NCBI GenBank assembly: GCA_030813035.1
Contig: JAUSTV010000005.1
DNA length: 64,000 nt
Source of the DNA: Bacillus_BA fengqiuensis
Lineage (GTDB): Bacteria > Bacillota > Bacilli > Bacillales > Bacillaceae_H
Reading direction: 5' to 3' (one strand)
Of this stretch, positions 15,416 to 23,516 are shown in pieces (the stretch's first letter is position 1; each line of letters starts with the position of its first letter). The notes beneath the pieces were generated by a model. It had not been told where the DNA came from and ran no database searches. It was given only the letters and a program-made list of their open reading frames with translations. The position numbers were made by a program, and so were the translations under genes.

Positions 15416-15553
15416 TTAATTTTTTCTCCCAGCTTGCACCATGAAAATGAATTTCCGGAAATGGTCATAGCCACATTGAGGACATTTATCATTTGTAGTG
15501 ATCGTTAAACATCTTTCGCAAACTTTTCGATGTTTTGCTTTTGTTCCTAACAT
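15416..15553 (-). CDS. Small zinc-ribbon protein
   Basis: A 45-residue protein, MLGTKAKHRKVCERCLTITT..., with two C-x-x-C knuckles (CERC and CPQC) spaced 10 residues apart, a classical zinc ribbon, then a basic and hydrophobic tail. AGAAAGGA precedes the ATG. It lies between the predicted HxlR-type promoter and zwf copy 1, on the same strand, 160 bp before zwf, so it may be co-transcribed. No equivalent was found before zwf copy 2. Function unknown; a nucleic-acid-binding or redox role is possible. Confidence 0.6.
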   Translation of the reverse strand: MLGTKAKHRKVCERCLTITTNDKCPQCGYDHFRKFIFMVQAGRKN

Positions 15554-15804
15554 AATCGTTTCATTCCTTTCTGTATTCATTAATTGACGATCTATATTAA
15601 ATGAGGATCTATAACTTCCACCTAAAAACTGTATTTTATATTATTACAGTTCAGATAAAAAATTAGATTTATCTTAAGTCTGATCTTATTTTCAAAATCC
15701 AAAGGAGAATCCTTCATTTCCCCTCTTAAAAGGTCTAATGGTATATGTGCCTTTTCATCTTAACAATTACCGCTTCAAGAAAGATTGGTTGCGGCATGGA
15801 TGTT

Positions 15805-15892
15805 AGTATAATATCTACAACATACAATTAAAAGTACGCACTTTTTAGTTATATAATAAATAAAAATATACCTAGTATACTTTTATACACTA
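15805..15892 (-). promoter_or_regulatory. HxlR-type promoter of the zwf-gnd operon (copy 1)
   Basis: On the minus strand AGTGCGTACTT (its GTACTT at 15837-15832) is followed after 21 nt by the -10 box TATACT (15810-15805). Further upstream is the inverted repeat TAGTGTATAAAAGTATACTA (15892-15873). The same elements precede both hxlA genes and zwf copy 2. I see no recognisable gene between 15893 and 16192. Confidence 0.65.
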
Positions 15893-15927
15893 TTAGGAGT
15901 TATGAGATTTTCAATTAGAGGATTTAA

Positions 15928-15965
15928 ACAAAAAGATCCCCGCTAATTTACGAGGATCTTTCAAA
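15928..15965 (-). terminator. Terminator-like hairpin downstream of the YitT gene
   Basis: AAAGATCC-CG and CG-GGATCTTT pair around a short loop. On the minus strand TTTTTGTTT follows. It lies ~230 bp past the YitT stop codon and in front of the zwf promoter region. Confidence 0.6.
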
Positions 15966-16192
15966 ATTGCCTTGGAGTCATGATTTAAATAATAGTTTGA
16001 TCAACTCATGATAAATAAGGGAGTATCCCTGGGTTCACGACTCGTTGTGATATTTTTTCTTAATGCCGACTCTTTGCCCTTGTCGTTTGGCACAGACATT
16101 TATCAAACCTTTGCGAATTGGTTTATAACAGGTAATATACACACTTTCTATTCTCTAGTATCAAACAGGATGCTAACTAATGTAAGCAAATA

Positions 16193-17056
16193 TTACGATT
16201 TATTGTTAGAAGGGTTGGCTTTCGGTAATATAAGCGACCTATCTATACCAGATGTTTCACAAACATAGGATGCCTCCATAATAGCTGATGGATCTGCTGC
16301 TAAAACGACACTTTTTAATTTGGAAAAAATAAACCTGTTCGTAATACAATAAATAACCTTCTTTCTTTCCCCTAAAAAACCGCCTTCTCCATATAAAAAT
16401 GTGATGCTGATATTTAAATGATTGATAATACTATCTCCAACTTCATCCGGTTTTTCTGAAATGATCATGACAGATTTCCCACGATTTAATCCATCTAAAA
16501 CATAATTAATCATTTTCGTCACTATATAAAAAACCGCCAGAGAAAGCATGGCCTGTTCCAATGAATAGACAAGCGCTGCAATCGTAAATATGAAAGCATT
16601 CACGACTAATAAAAATGAGGCAATCGGAAATCGATAGTGTTGGTTAAACCAAATCGCCAGCATTTCAGTGCCATCTATTGCACCGCCAAACTTTACAACG
16701 ATTCCTATCCCAACTCCTAAGATTACCCCACCGTATAAAACAATTAATACTTCAGATTGAGTAATAGGAGGAATCGATTTAAATAGTACTAAACCAACGG
16801 TAGTAATGATATTTGCATATAGAGTTCTAATGACAAAGGTTTTACCCACTTCTTTAGCTGTAAAAATTAAGATAGGAATATTTAAGCCCAAAAATACAAC
16901 ATAAATTGGGATTCCCCATAAAGCATTGGCCATAATCGATAACGCTGTTACACCACCATCTACTAGCCCGTTTGGTGCTAACATCGTTTCTAATCCCATC
17001 GCAACGATTGACGCCCCCAAAGTTAAAAAAACATACTCAACAAATTTCTTCATCAT
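16193..17056 (-). CDS. YitT-family membrane protein
   Basis: 287 residues. There are five or six membrane helices in residues 1-~195 (FLTLGASIVAMGLETML, GIPIYVVFLGLNIPILIF and similar). A C-terminal cytoplasmic DUF2179 domain follows (ISITFLYGEGGFLGERKKVIYCI...). The conserved GLVDGGVTALS and GGAIDGTEMLAIW repeats are present. YitT proteins are widespread in Firmicutes and thought to be transporters; the substrate is not established. AGGTGAG precedes the start. It stands between hxlR and zwf, and nothing ties it functionally to either. Confidence 0.9.
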   Translation of the reverse strand: MMKKFVEYVFLTLGASIVAMGLETMLAPNGLVDGGVTALSIMANALWGIPIYVVFLGLNIPILIFTAKEVGKTFVIRTLYANIITTVGLVLFKSIPPITQSEVLIVLYGGVILGVGIGIVVKFGGAIDGTEMLAIWFNQHYRFPIASFLLVVNAFIFTIAALVYSLEQAMLSLAVFYIVTKMINYVLDGLNRGKSVMIISEKPDEVGDSIINHLNISITFLYGEGGFLGERKKVIYCITNRFIFSKLKSVVLAADPSAIMEASYVCETSGIDRSLILPKANPSNNKS

Positions 17057-17265
17057 CTCACCTGAAAATATGTATTATTCTTGATTCCTTACTATAAAAC
17101 AGTTCAGCTAAAATCCTTTACAACACAGGAATATTATTTACCTTTTTCCAGATTGTACTCCTTTATTTTCTTTATGCACTGGATCATTGCAAATAAAAAA
17201 AACACAAGCATTGACTGGATAAAAGTCTGCTTGTGGTTTTTAATCCTTTCTTCTTGGAACGTTTG

Positions 17266-17631
17266 CTATTTAGTAGATGCATTTTTATTTACAGGAGTAT
17301 TAATAACATTCTCCATATAGTTTTTACCCCATTCATACATGGAATCGAGTATCGGCATTAAGCTTTTTCCTTGTTCGGTCAATGAATATTCCACTTTTGG
17401 CGGAACAACGGGATAAACTTTTCGTTCAACAATGAGGTCTTCTTCTAGCTCGCGTAATTGGTTCACAAGCATTCGTTGAGTAATGCCCGGCATAAGAGCC
17501 TTCAGCTCACCAAATCGCTTCGTTCCCTCTTTTCCTAAATGCCACAAAATCAGCATTTTCCATTTACCGCCAATAACAGAAACGGTCAATTCTTTTTCAC
17601 AGTTAAACGTTTTGTCCTGCATACGTGACAT
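17266..17631 (-). CDS. hxlR: HxlR-family transcriptional regulator
   Basis: A 121-residue winged-helix protein of the HxlR/MarR-like type. It has the family stretch GGKWKMLILWHLGKEGTKRF, then FGELKALMPGITQRML and VEYSLTEQGKSL. In B. subtilis HxlR activates hxlAB in response to formaldehyde. The start at 17631 is chosen because GGAGGTG stands eight bases upstream; an 11-residue upstream extension lacks one. It is divergent from hxlA, with the shared operators between, the arrangement of the B. subtilis locus. A ten-codon relic of a second hxlR lies at 22623-22655. The conserved CEK cysteine near the N-terminus could sense aldehyde (inference). Confidence 0.9.
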   Translation of the reverse strand: MSRMQDKTFNCEKELTVSVIGGKWKMLILWHLGKEGTKRFGELKALMPGITQRMLVNQLRELEEDLIVERKVYPVVPPKVEYSLTEQGKSLMPILDSMYEWGKNYMENVINTPVNKNASTK

Positions 17632-17664
17632 TTGTTTCACCTCCACTTCTATATAGAATAACAC

Positions 17665-17734
17665 ATAGTATACTTTTTAACACTATGTAAAAATAAAGTG
17701 CGTACTTTCACACTTTTAATATACACATTATACT
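17665..17734 (+). promoter_or_regulatory. HxlR-type promoter and operators of hxlAB (copy 1)
   Basis: CATAGT and ACTATG form an inverted repeat at 17665-17689. AGTGCGTACTT (17697-17707) overlaps the -35 region, and TATACT (17729-17734) lies 21 nt further on. The inverted repeat also contains TATACT on the minus strand and so may include the hxlR promoter. The block is nearly identical to 22686-22758. Confidence 0.75.
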
Positions 17735-17848
17735 AACACTGTGCCATTGTTAACAAGAACATTGGTTACAGTTGCCGAGTGAAAAATATAAGAGAATTGG
17801 GTATTACTACTGTGTAACACCTAAAAAAGTATGAGGAGTGAAATGTAG

Positions 17849-18481
17849 ATGGAATTACAATTAGCATTAGACTTAGTAAATATTCCAGAAGCTATCGAAT
17901 TAGTGAAAGAAGTAGAGGAGCATATTGATATCGTAGAAATCGGAACACCGGTTGTAATTAATGAAGGTCTTCGGGCTGTAAAAGAAGTGAAAGCAGCCTT
18001 TCCTAATCTAAAGGTACTGGCAGATCTTAAAATCATGGATGCCGCGGGATATGAAGTGATGAAGGCCTCTGAGGCAGGGGCTGATATCGTTACGATTCTT
18101 GGGGCTGCCGAAGATCAATCCATTAAAGGTGCAGTAGAAGAAGCTAAAAAACAAGGTAAAAAAATCCTTGTTGATATGATTGCAGTAAAAGACCTTGCTG
18201 GACGTGCCCAAGAAGTAGATGCCATGGGCGTGGATTATATTTGTGTTCACACTGGCTACGATCTTCAAGCAGTCGGAAAAAATTCTTTTGAAGATCTACA
18301 AACCATCAAAAGTGTGGTTAAAAACGCTAAAACGGCCATCGCAGGCGGCATTAAATTAGAAACACTTCCAGAAGTCATTAAAGCACAGCCAGATCTTGTG
18401 ATTGTAGGCGGCGGGATTACTGGACAAGCTGATAAAAAAGCAGCGGCTGAAAAAATACAGCAAATGATGAAACAGGGGTAA
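17849..18481 (+). CDS. hxlA: 3-hexulose-6-phosphate synthase, copy 1
   Basis: A 210-residue TIM-barrel enzyme of the OMP decarboxylase superfamily. It joins formaldehyde to ribulose 5-phosphate to give arabino-3-hexulose 6-phosphate, the first step of the RuMP pathway. The family residues are seen in VEIGTPVVINEGL, LKVLADLKIMDAAGYE and the phosphate loop VVGGGITGQADK. The Asp-x-Lys-x-x-Asp of the active site is intact. GAGGAG precedes the ATG. hxlB follows after 7 bp. The protein is about 95% identical to copy 2 at 22876, so either copy can supply the activity. Confidence 0.96.
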   Translation: MELQLALDLVNIPEAIELVKEVEEHIDIVEIGTPVVINEGLRAVKEVKAAFPNLKVLADLKIMDAAGYEVMKASEAGADIVTILGAAEDQSIKGAVEEAKKQGKKILVDMIAVKDLAGRAQEVDAMGVDYICVHTGYDLQAVGKNSFEDLQTIKSVVKNAKTAIAGGIKLETLPEVIKAQPDLVIVGGGITGQADKKAAAEKIQQMMKQG

Positions 18482-18488
18482 TTCTCAG

Positions 18489-19046
18489 ATGCAGACGACT
18501 CAATATTTAGCTGAAATCTTACAAGAGCTTCATCGTTCAGTAGACTTGATCGCGGACGAAGAAGCGGAAAAACTTGTAAACGGGATCCTCGAATCCAAGA
18601 AAGTTTTTGTCGCCGGTGCAGGCAGATCGGGATTTATGGCAAAATCCTTCGCCATGCGAATGATGCATATGGGAATCGATTCCTATATCATCGGCGAAAC
18701 GGTCACTCCCAACTTTGAAAAAGAGGATATCTTAATCATAGGATCCGGTTCCGGGGAAACGAAAAGCTTAGTTTCGATGGCTGAAAAAGCTAAAAGCATT
18801 GGCGGTAAAATTGCAGCTGTCACGATATTCCCTGGGTCCACCATTGGACAACTGGCAGATGTCACCATTAAATTGCCCGGATCACCGAAAGATCAATCAG
18901 AAGGCGATTATAAAACTATCCAGCCAATGGGCTCACTATTTGAGCAAACCCTTTTGCTTTTTTACGATGCCGTCATCTTGAGGTTCATGGAGAAAAAGGG
19001 ATTAGATACGAATAAGATGTATGGCAGACATGCCAATCTTGAGTAG
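18489..19046 (+). CDS. hxlB: 6-phospho-3-hexuloisomerase
   Basis: A 185-residue SIS-domain isomerase that turns arabino-3-hexulose 6-phosphate into fructose 6-phosphate. SIS features are VFVAGAGRSGFMAKSFAMRM, the serine-rich ILIIGSGSGETKSL, and the C-terminal LRFMEKKGLDTNKMYGRHANLE, which carries the family's catalytic Glu and His. Translation is tightly linked to hxlA. It is the only intact copy in the window, since the second is cut after 66 residues. Confidence 0.96.
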   Translation: MQTTQYLAEILQELHRSVDLIADEEAEKLVNGILESKKVFVAGAGRSGFMAKSFAMRMMHMGIDSYIIGETVTPNFEKEDILIIGSGSGETKSLVSMAEKAKSIGGKIAAVTIFPGSTIGQLADVTIKLPGSPKDQSEGDYKTIQPMGSLFEQTLLLFYDAVILRFMEKKGLDTNKMYGRHANLE

Positions 19047-19078
19047 ATACCGGAAGTTTAAAAAAGGAGGTAAATAAG

Positions 19079-19630
19079 ATGGCTAAAAAAGTATTAATCG
19101 TAACAGGAGACGCAGTAGAAGCATTAGAAGTGTATTACCCTTACTACCGTTCCTTGGAAGAAGGATATGATACAACGATTGCAGCACCAAATAAAAAGGT
19201 ACTGAATACCGTGGTCCATGACTTTGAAGATTGGGAAACGTTCACCGAAAAACGAGGATATAAAATCGAGGCCCACGCTTCCTTTGCAGACATCAACCCG
19301 GCTGATTATGACGGGTTAATTATTCCAGGTGGCCGTGCTCCAGAGTATATCCGCTTAAATGAACACCTTCCTGGTATTGTTACTCATTTTTTTGAGACAA
19401 ACAAACCAATTGCAGTTGTCTGCCATGGGAGTCTAATCTTTACCACATTAAGCGAAAAACTGAAAGGTAGAGAATTAACCGCCTACACAGCATGCCGGCC
19501 AGATGTAGAAGGCATGGGTGCGAAGTATATCTCTGAACCCCTTCACGTTGAAGGTAATTTAGTTTCTGGTCATGCTTGGCCTGATGTTCCTATGATGATG
19601 AAGGAATTTATTAAGAAGTTGAATGGTTAA
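19079..19630 (+). CDS. DJ-1/PfpI-family protein
   Basis: A 183-residue glutamine-amidotransferase-like protein. Cys115 lies in the nucleophile elbow IAVVCHGSLI, and GLIIPGGRAPEYIR and ACRPDVEGMGAKY are typical of the subgroup. It follows hxlB by 32 bp with AGGAGGT, so it belongs to the hxlAB transcript. Members act as deglycases, glyoxalases or chaperones towards aldehydes, which would suit a formaldehyde operon, but the activity is not proved. A close relative lies at 32499-33071, in the sigma-54/cre region, so two copies serve two catabolic clusters. Confidence 0.88.
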   Translation: MAKKVLIVTGDAVEALEVYYPYYRSLEEGYDTTIAAPNKKVLNTVVHDFEDWETFTEKRGYKIEAHASFADINPADYDGLIIPGGRAPEYIRLNEHLPGIVTHFFETNKPIAVVCHGSLIFTTLSEKLKGRELTAYTACRPDVEGMGAKYISEPLHVEGNLVSGHAWPDVPMMMKEFIKKLNG

Positions 19631-19634
19631 GCAG

Positions 19635-19666
19635 AAAATCCGTGAGGGAATTCCTCACGGATTTTT
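19635..19666 (+). terminator. Terminator of the hxlAB-DJ-1 operon
   Basis: A 13-bp perfect stem AAAATCCGTGAGG/CCTCACGGATTTT with a 5-nt loop and a T tract. Confidence 0.9.
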
Positions 19667-19843
19667 AAAGTACAAAGTTTTTATAAATAGATATGTTGCA
19701 GAAAGATATATCAATAAACTTTTCTATTTAAAGTATCAATCTTTCTTTAATCGCAGGATTATAGTCAACCTTCAAGGTATTTTAACGGTTCTATCCAAAG
19801 TAACACCCTTTATATTCTACGTGCCTGTACCACCATTCCTTCT

Positions 19844-19892
19844 CTTACAAACCTAGTTAAGATTATAAGTAGGTTTGTAAGACATCTTACAA
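19844..19892. other. Two mutually exclusive hairpins in a gene-free stretch
   Basis: CTTACAAACCTA (19844-19855) pairs perfectly with TAGGTTTGTAAG (19870-19881). The second arm also pairs as TTGTAAGA (19875-19882) with TCTTACAA (19885-19892). The 360 bp between the two flanking terminators (19667-20026) hold no gene that I can support. Confidence 0.5.
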
Positions 19893-20026
19893 GTTGTATC
19901 GAATTTCCCTATATTTCTCTCTCTATAAAAGCATAGAAATTAAACCAAAAAATTTCTAAGCCAAACCAAAATTTTTCGTTCCTAATCTCCCGAAGGGTTC
20001 TGATAGTGACTAAATAAAAGGACTCA

Positions 20027-20057
20027 ACCCAAAAGGCACAAAATGTGCCTTTTGGGT
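20027..20057 (-). terminator. Terminator after the pgi fragment
   Basis: A 14-bp perfect stem ACCCAAAAGGCACA/TGTGCCTTTTGGGT with a 3-nt loop. On the minus strand the tail is only moderately T-rich (GTCCTTTT). Confidence 0.7.
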
Positions 20058-20066
20058 CAGCCCCAG

Positions 20067-20552
20067 TTATTTTGATAAACGCTTCAGGAGCGCAGCTTTT
20101 TCTACTTCAAAACCAGGTTTGCCAAGTAAAGCAAACATATTCTTCTTGTATGCTTCGACTCCTGGCTGGTCAAATGGGTTAACGCCTAATAGATAGCCGC
20201 TGATTCCACAGGCCTTCTCGAAAAAGTAAACCAACTCACCATAAGTGTATTCATTCATTTGATCCAGTTCAATCACGAGATTCGGTACTTCCCCATCTGT
20301 ATGGGCTATTAAGGTACCCTGAAAAGCACTTTTGTTCACTTCATCCATCGTCTTACCGGCCAGGAAGTTTAATCCATCAATATTATCCGGATCATTCTGG
20401 ATGGTCACATCAATTCGAGGTTTTTTTACCTGTATAACTGTTTCTATCAAGTTTCGCCGGCCTTCTTGTACATATTGCCCCATGGAATGCAAATCGGTTG
20501 AAAAATCGACGGAAGTAGGGAAGAGGCCTTTTTGATCTTTTCCTTCACTTTT
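20067..20552 (-). pseudogene. pgi: C-terminal third of glucose-6-phosphate isomerase
   Basis: 161 in-frame codons read KSEGKDQKGLFPTSVDFSTD and on through LHSMGQYVQEGRRNL to GVNPFDQPGVEAYKKNMFAL. This is the C-terminal part of Pgi, which is about 450 residues when complete. The frame is closed by TGA at 20555, 11 nt after the zwf copy 2 stop, and the first two thirds are absent. An internal ATG at 20492 could make a 141-residue peptide, but without the active-site N-terminal part it would not be an isomerase. It marks a deletion joining zwf and pgi on the same strand. Pgi would close the dissimilatory RuMP cycle. Confidence 0.85.
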
Positions 20553-20563
20553 TCAAAATAACC

Positions 20564-22018
20564 TTACCACCATTTATATCCATTATCTTCCAATAATTTA
20601 TGAGCAGCTTCCGGCCCCATCGAACCAGATGGATAGGAATGGAGTGGAATCCTATCTTCCTTAAATACCTCTAAAATTGGCTGTACCCATTTCCAGGATA
20701 ATTCCACTTCGTTCCAATGAGCGAAGAAGGTAGAGTCTCCGCGCAGAGCATCGAATATTAAGAGTTCATACGCTTCAGGTACGTCTTGTTTATTCGCTGA
20801 AAAGTCAACCATTATAGGTTCTAATTTCCCATTTACGGGGTTTTTGCTGTTTAATTGCAGCGACACCCCTTCATTTGGGCTTACATCGATAAATAATAGA
20901 TTAGGTTCAGGGTTTTGAATTTCACTTCCATAAAAATTCTTTAAAGGATTTTTGAATTCAATCACAATCCTCGTTAATTTTTCCGTCATTCTTTTTCCTG
21001 TCCGGATATAGAATGGGACCCCATCCCAGAAGGAATTATCAATCCATAAGCGAGCAGCCACAAATGTATCATTTTTGGAAGAAGCAGCAACCCCAGGTTC
21101 TTCTGGATATCCAACTACGGGTGTACCGTTTATTTCCCCTGATCCATATTGACCGCGAACGACGTGAACACCTACCGTCTCTTTCTGTAATGGCCGCAAA
21201 GATTCCATCACTCTTCTTTTCTCATCACGGATATCTTTTGCACTAATCTGTTTTGGCAGATGCATGGCCGTCATCATTAACAGCTGCAGCATATGATTTT
21301 GAACCATATCTCGAATGGCCCCAGCTTTGTCATAATAACCAGCTCTCTCTTCTACCCCAACCGTTTCACTAGCTGTAATTTGCACATTGGCAATAAATCG
21401 ATTGTTCCATAGGGATTGCAGCACAGGGTTGGCAAATTCCAACGCTTCAAGGTTTTGAACCATCGGCTTTCCGAGATAATGGTCAATCCGGAAAATTTCA
21501 TCTTCTTCAAAAGCCCTGCTTAGCTTTTCGTTTAATTCTTGGGCAGATTTTAAATCATGCCCAAACGGTTTTTCGATAATTAATCGTTTCCAGCCTTTTG
21601 TTTCGCCTAATCCGCTTTCCTTAATGTTCAAAGCAATCACATCAAAGAATTGAGGTGCAACAGACAGATAGAACATTCGATTCTCTTCAATATCCTGGTC
21701 TTTTTCATTTTGTTGAACGAGTTCAAGCAACCCTTTAAATCCTTCAGTATTTGTTACATCTAACTGCATATAACGAAAGGCTTTAGCAAACTCTTCTTTT
21801 TTCGATAGGTCATTGATCAAATGCCTAGAAAAAGTTAGTAATGATTCTTTTACACGTGTTTGATATTCACCGTCAGACAATTCTTCTATTCCTATACCAA
21901 TAACCGAAAAAGAATCCGGCAATTTTTGATTCAGATGTAAATTAAACAAGGCAGGATAGATTTTTCTCTTAGCTAAATCTCCTGTTGCCCCAAACAAGAC
22001 AAAAGTCATAGAATCCAC
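20564..22018 (-). CDS. zwf: Glucose-6-phosphate 1-dehydrogenase, copy 2
   Basis: 484 residues, full length for the family. It has the same landmarks as copy 1: FGATGDLAKRKIYPALFNL, RIDHYLGKPMVQNLEALEF, FYIRTGKRM. The start is the same GTG-GAT-TCT-ATG-ACT arrangement, and GGAGG precedes it. It ends DNGYKWW without the ~20-residue tail of copy 1. There is no gnd after it. A pgi fragment follows at once. Its promoter is the HxlR-type element at 22335-22421. The stretch between that element and the start (22019-22334) holds no recognisable gene. Confidence 0.95.
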   Translation of the reverse strand: MDSMTFVLFGATGDLAKRKIYPALFNLHLNQKLPDSFSVIGIGIEELSDGEYQTRVKESLLTFSRHLINDLSKKEEFAKAFRYMQLDVTNTEGFKGLLELVQQNEKDQDIEENRMFYLSVAPQFFDVIALNIKESGLGETKGWKRLIIEKPFGHDLKSAQELNEKLSRAFEEDEIFRIDHYLGKPMVQNLEALEFANPVLQSLWNNRFIANVQITASETVGVEERAGYYDKAGAIRDMVQNHMLQLLMMTAMHLPKQISAKDIRDEKRRVMESLRPLQKETVGVHVVRGQYGSGEINGTPVVGYPEEPGVAASSKNDTFVAARLWIDNSFWDGVPFYIRTGKRMTEKLTRIVIEFKNPLKNFYGSEIQNPEPNLLFIDVSPNEGVSLQLNSKNPVNGKLEPIMVDFSANKQDVPEAYELLIFDALRGDSTFFAHWNEVELSWKWVQPILEVFKEDRIPLHSYPSGSMGPEAAHKLLEDNGYKWW

Positions 22019-22334
22019 TCTTCATTCCTCCCCTATTTCAAATATTCCATTATTTGCAGTAATTGTTTGACAGCTTTCATTGTTTTGAACTTTTCCATCG
22101 GAATCTTTCTTCACGTTTATGTATGTTTAAAGCAACAGTCTTTATGAAATTATTATCGAACAAAGGTGTCAGTTTTAACTGATCTATTTTTACTTCTTAT
22201 ATAGAAGCTGCTGAGTTTTATGCCCTCTAATAGATGAGCAATCATCATTGACAGTCACTTTATACACTTATAAGTTTGATTTCTTCATACTTAAATTAGC
22301 ATTCCCCAAAATTCACTATTACCTGTGCAAAAAT

Positions 22335-22421
22335 AGTATATACGTATATTTTATTTTTGTAAGTACGCACTTTAATTACATATAATTACACAAACAGCAC
22401 ATAGTATAAATTTTGATACTA
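22335..22421 (-). promoter_or_regulatory. HxlR-type promoter of zwf copy 2
   Basis: On the minus strand the inverted repeat TAGTATCAAAATTTATACTA (22421-22402) precedes AGTGCGTACTT (GTACTT at 22366-22361). TATACT (22340-22335) follows after 20 nt. The order is the same as at zwf copy 1; the spacer is one base shorter. Confidence 0.65.
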
Positions 22422-22622
22422 AATGCTAATTTTTATCCTACCCAGAGCTAAAAAGCCAAGATGAGTAACTATTTAAAAGTCGCTGACCTCGGCTCCTTAG
22501 TAACTGATTCCTCTATTAAATGTTGTGTTTTTTCTTTACTTTTTGATGTGTGACGATATCTAGCCTTATTGCAAAAGACGAAATTCGTTTTCGAATCCTT
22601 AAAGAAGGATTGTTTTTACTTG

Positions 22623-22655
22623 TTAGGTTAAACTTTTTTCATGCATACGTGCCAT
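22623..22655 (-). pseudogene. Ten-codon relic of a second hxlR
   Basis: The minus strand reads MARMHEKSLT then a stop, against MSRMQDKTFN at the start of the intact HxlR. GAGGTG stands upstream at the same distance. Nothing of the rest remains. It lies at the corresponding place in the second hxl copy, showing that the whole hxlR-hxlAB unit was once duplicated. The surrounding 22422-22622 shows no other gene. Confidence 0.7.
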
Positions 22656-22685
22656 CGTTTCACCTCAGACTTCAACAATGATTAA

Positions 22686-22758
22686 CACATAGTATACTTT
22701 TTATCACTATGTAAAAATAAAGTGCGTACTTCCATATATTTAACATACGTAATATACT
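22686..22758 (+). promoter_or_regulatory. HxlR-type promoter and operators of hxlA (copy 2)
   Basis: CACATAGTATACTTTTTATC and ACTATG, then AGTGCGTACTT (21 nt) TATACT at 22753-22758. From 22683 to 22731 it differs from the copy at 17661-17707 by almost nothing, while the sequence after it is diverged. That suggests selection on the operator. Confidence 0.75.
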
Positions 22759-22875
22759 TACATCTGTACCCGTAATCAGAGTATCCTTTGGTTACACCTA
22801 CCGGGATAACTAAAAGTGACAATGGGTATTATCACTACTGTGCAACAAACAAAAAAACATTAGGAGTGAATATAG

Positions 22876-23508
22876 ATGGAATTACAATTAGCTTTAGATT
22901 TAGTCAACATTCCAGAAGCCATTGAGCTTGTTAAAGAAGTAGAGGAGCATATCGATATCGTTGAAATCGGTACGCCAGTTGTTATTAATGAAGGTCTTCA
23001 TGCTGTTAAAGCAGTAAAAGAAGCTTTCCCTAATCTAAAAGTATTAGCTGACCTGAAAATCATGGATGCTGCTGGCTACGAAGTCATGAAAGCTTCTGAA
23101 GCTGGTGCTGATATCATCACAATCCTTGGCGCAGCTGAAGATATGTCCATTAAAGGCGCTGTAGAAGAAGCGAAAAAACAAGGCAAAAAAATCCTTGTTG
23201 ATATGATCGCGGTGAAAGATCTAGCTGGCCGTGCCAAAGAAATCGATGCAATGGGTGTAGACTACATCTGCGTACACACTGGCTACGACCTTCAAGCAGT
23301 TGGCCAAAACTCGTTTGAAGATCTTCAAACGATTAAAGGCGTTGTAAAAAATGCTAAAACTGCCATCGCAGGCGGCATTAAACTAGAAACACTTCCAGAA
23401 GTCATTAAAGTACAGCCAGATCTTGTGATTGTTGGTGGCGGTATTACTAGCCAGGCTGATAAAAAAGCGGCGGCTGCTAAAATGCAGGAAATGATTAATC
23501 AGGGGTAA
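22876..23508 (+). CDS. hxlA: 3-hexulose-6-phosphate synthase, copy 2
   Basis: 210 residues, intact, with the same active-site stretches as copy 1 (ADLKIMDAAGYE, VEIGTPVVINEGL, VVGGGIT). The protein differs at only about ten positions, but the codons differ more, with a preference for GCT/GCA and ATC here. The duplication is therefore not recent, and the protein has stayed under selection. TTAGGAGTG precedes the ATG. It is followed directly by a truncated hxlB, so its product would depend on the isomerase from copy 1. Confidence 0.95.
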   Translation: MELQLALDLVNIPEAIELVKEVEEHIDIVEIGTPVVINEGLHAVKAVKEAFPNLKVLADLKIMDAAGYEVMKASEAGADIITILGAAEDMSIKGAVEEAKKQGKKILVDMIAVKDLAGRAKEIDAMGVDYICVHTGYDLQAVGQNSFEDLQTIKGVVKNAKTAIAGGIKLETLPEVIKVQPDLVIVGGGITSQADKKAAAAKMQEMINQG

Positions 23509-23516
23509 TGCCCAGC

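Noticed and set aside
16008..16268. 86-codon + strand frame before the YitT gene
   Set aside because: Most of it lies in the YitT 3' region and antisense to its end, without a binding site or family resemblance.
17665..17734. A riboswitch or T-box in the hxlA leader
   Set aside because: The conserved block lies upstream of and over the promoter elements, and no conserved RNA fold was recognised downstream, so a DNA operator explains it better.
13734..22018. Assembly artefact as the cause of the doubled zwf and hxlA
   Set aside because: The copies differ at many codons and in length, and their flanks differ, so they are real paralogues and not repeated reads of one locus.
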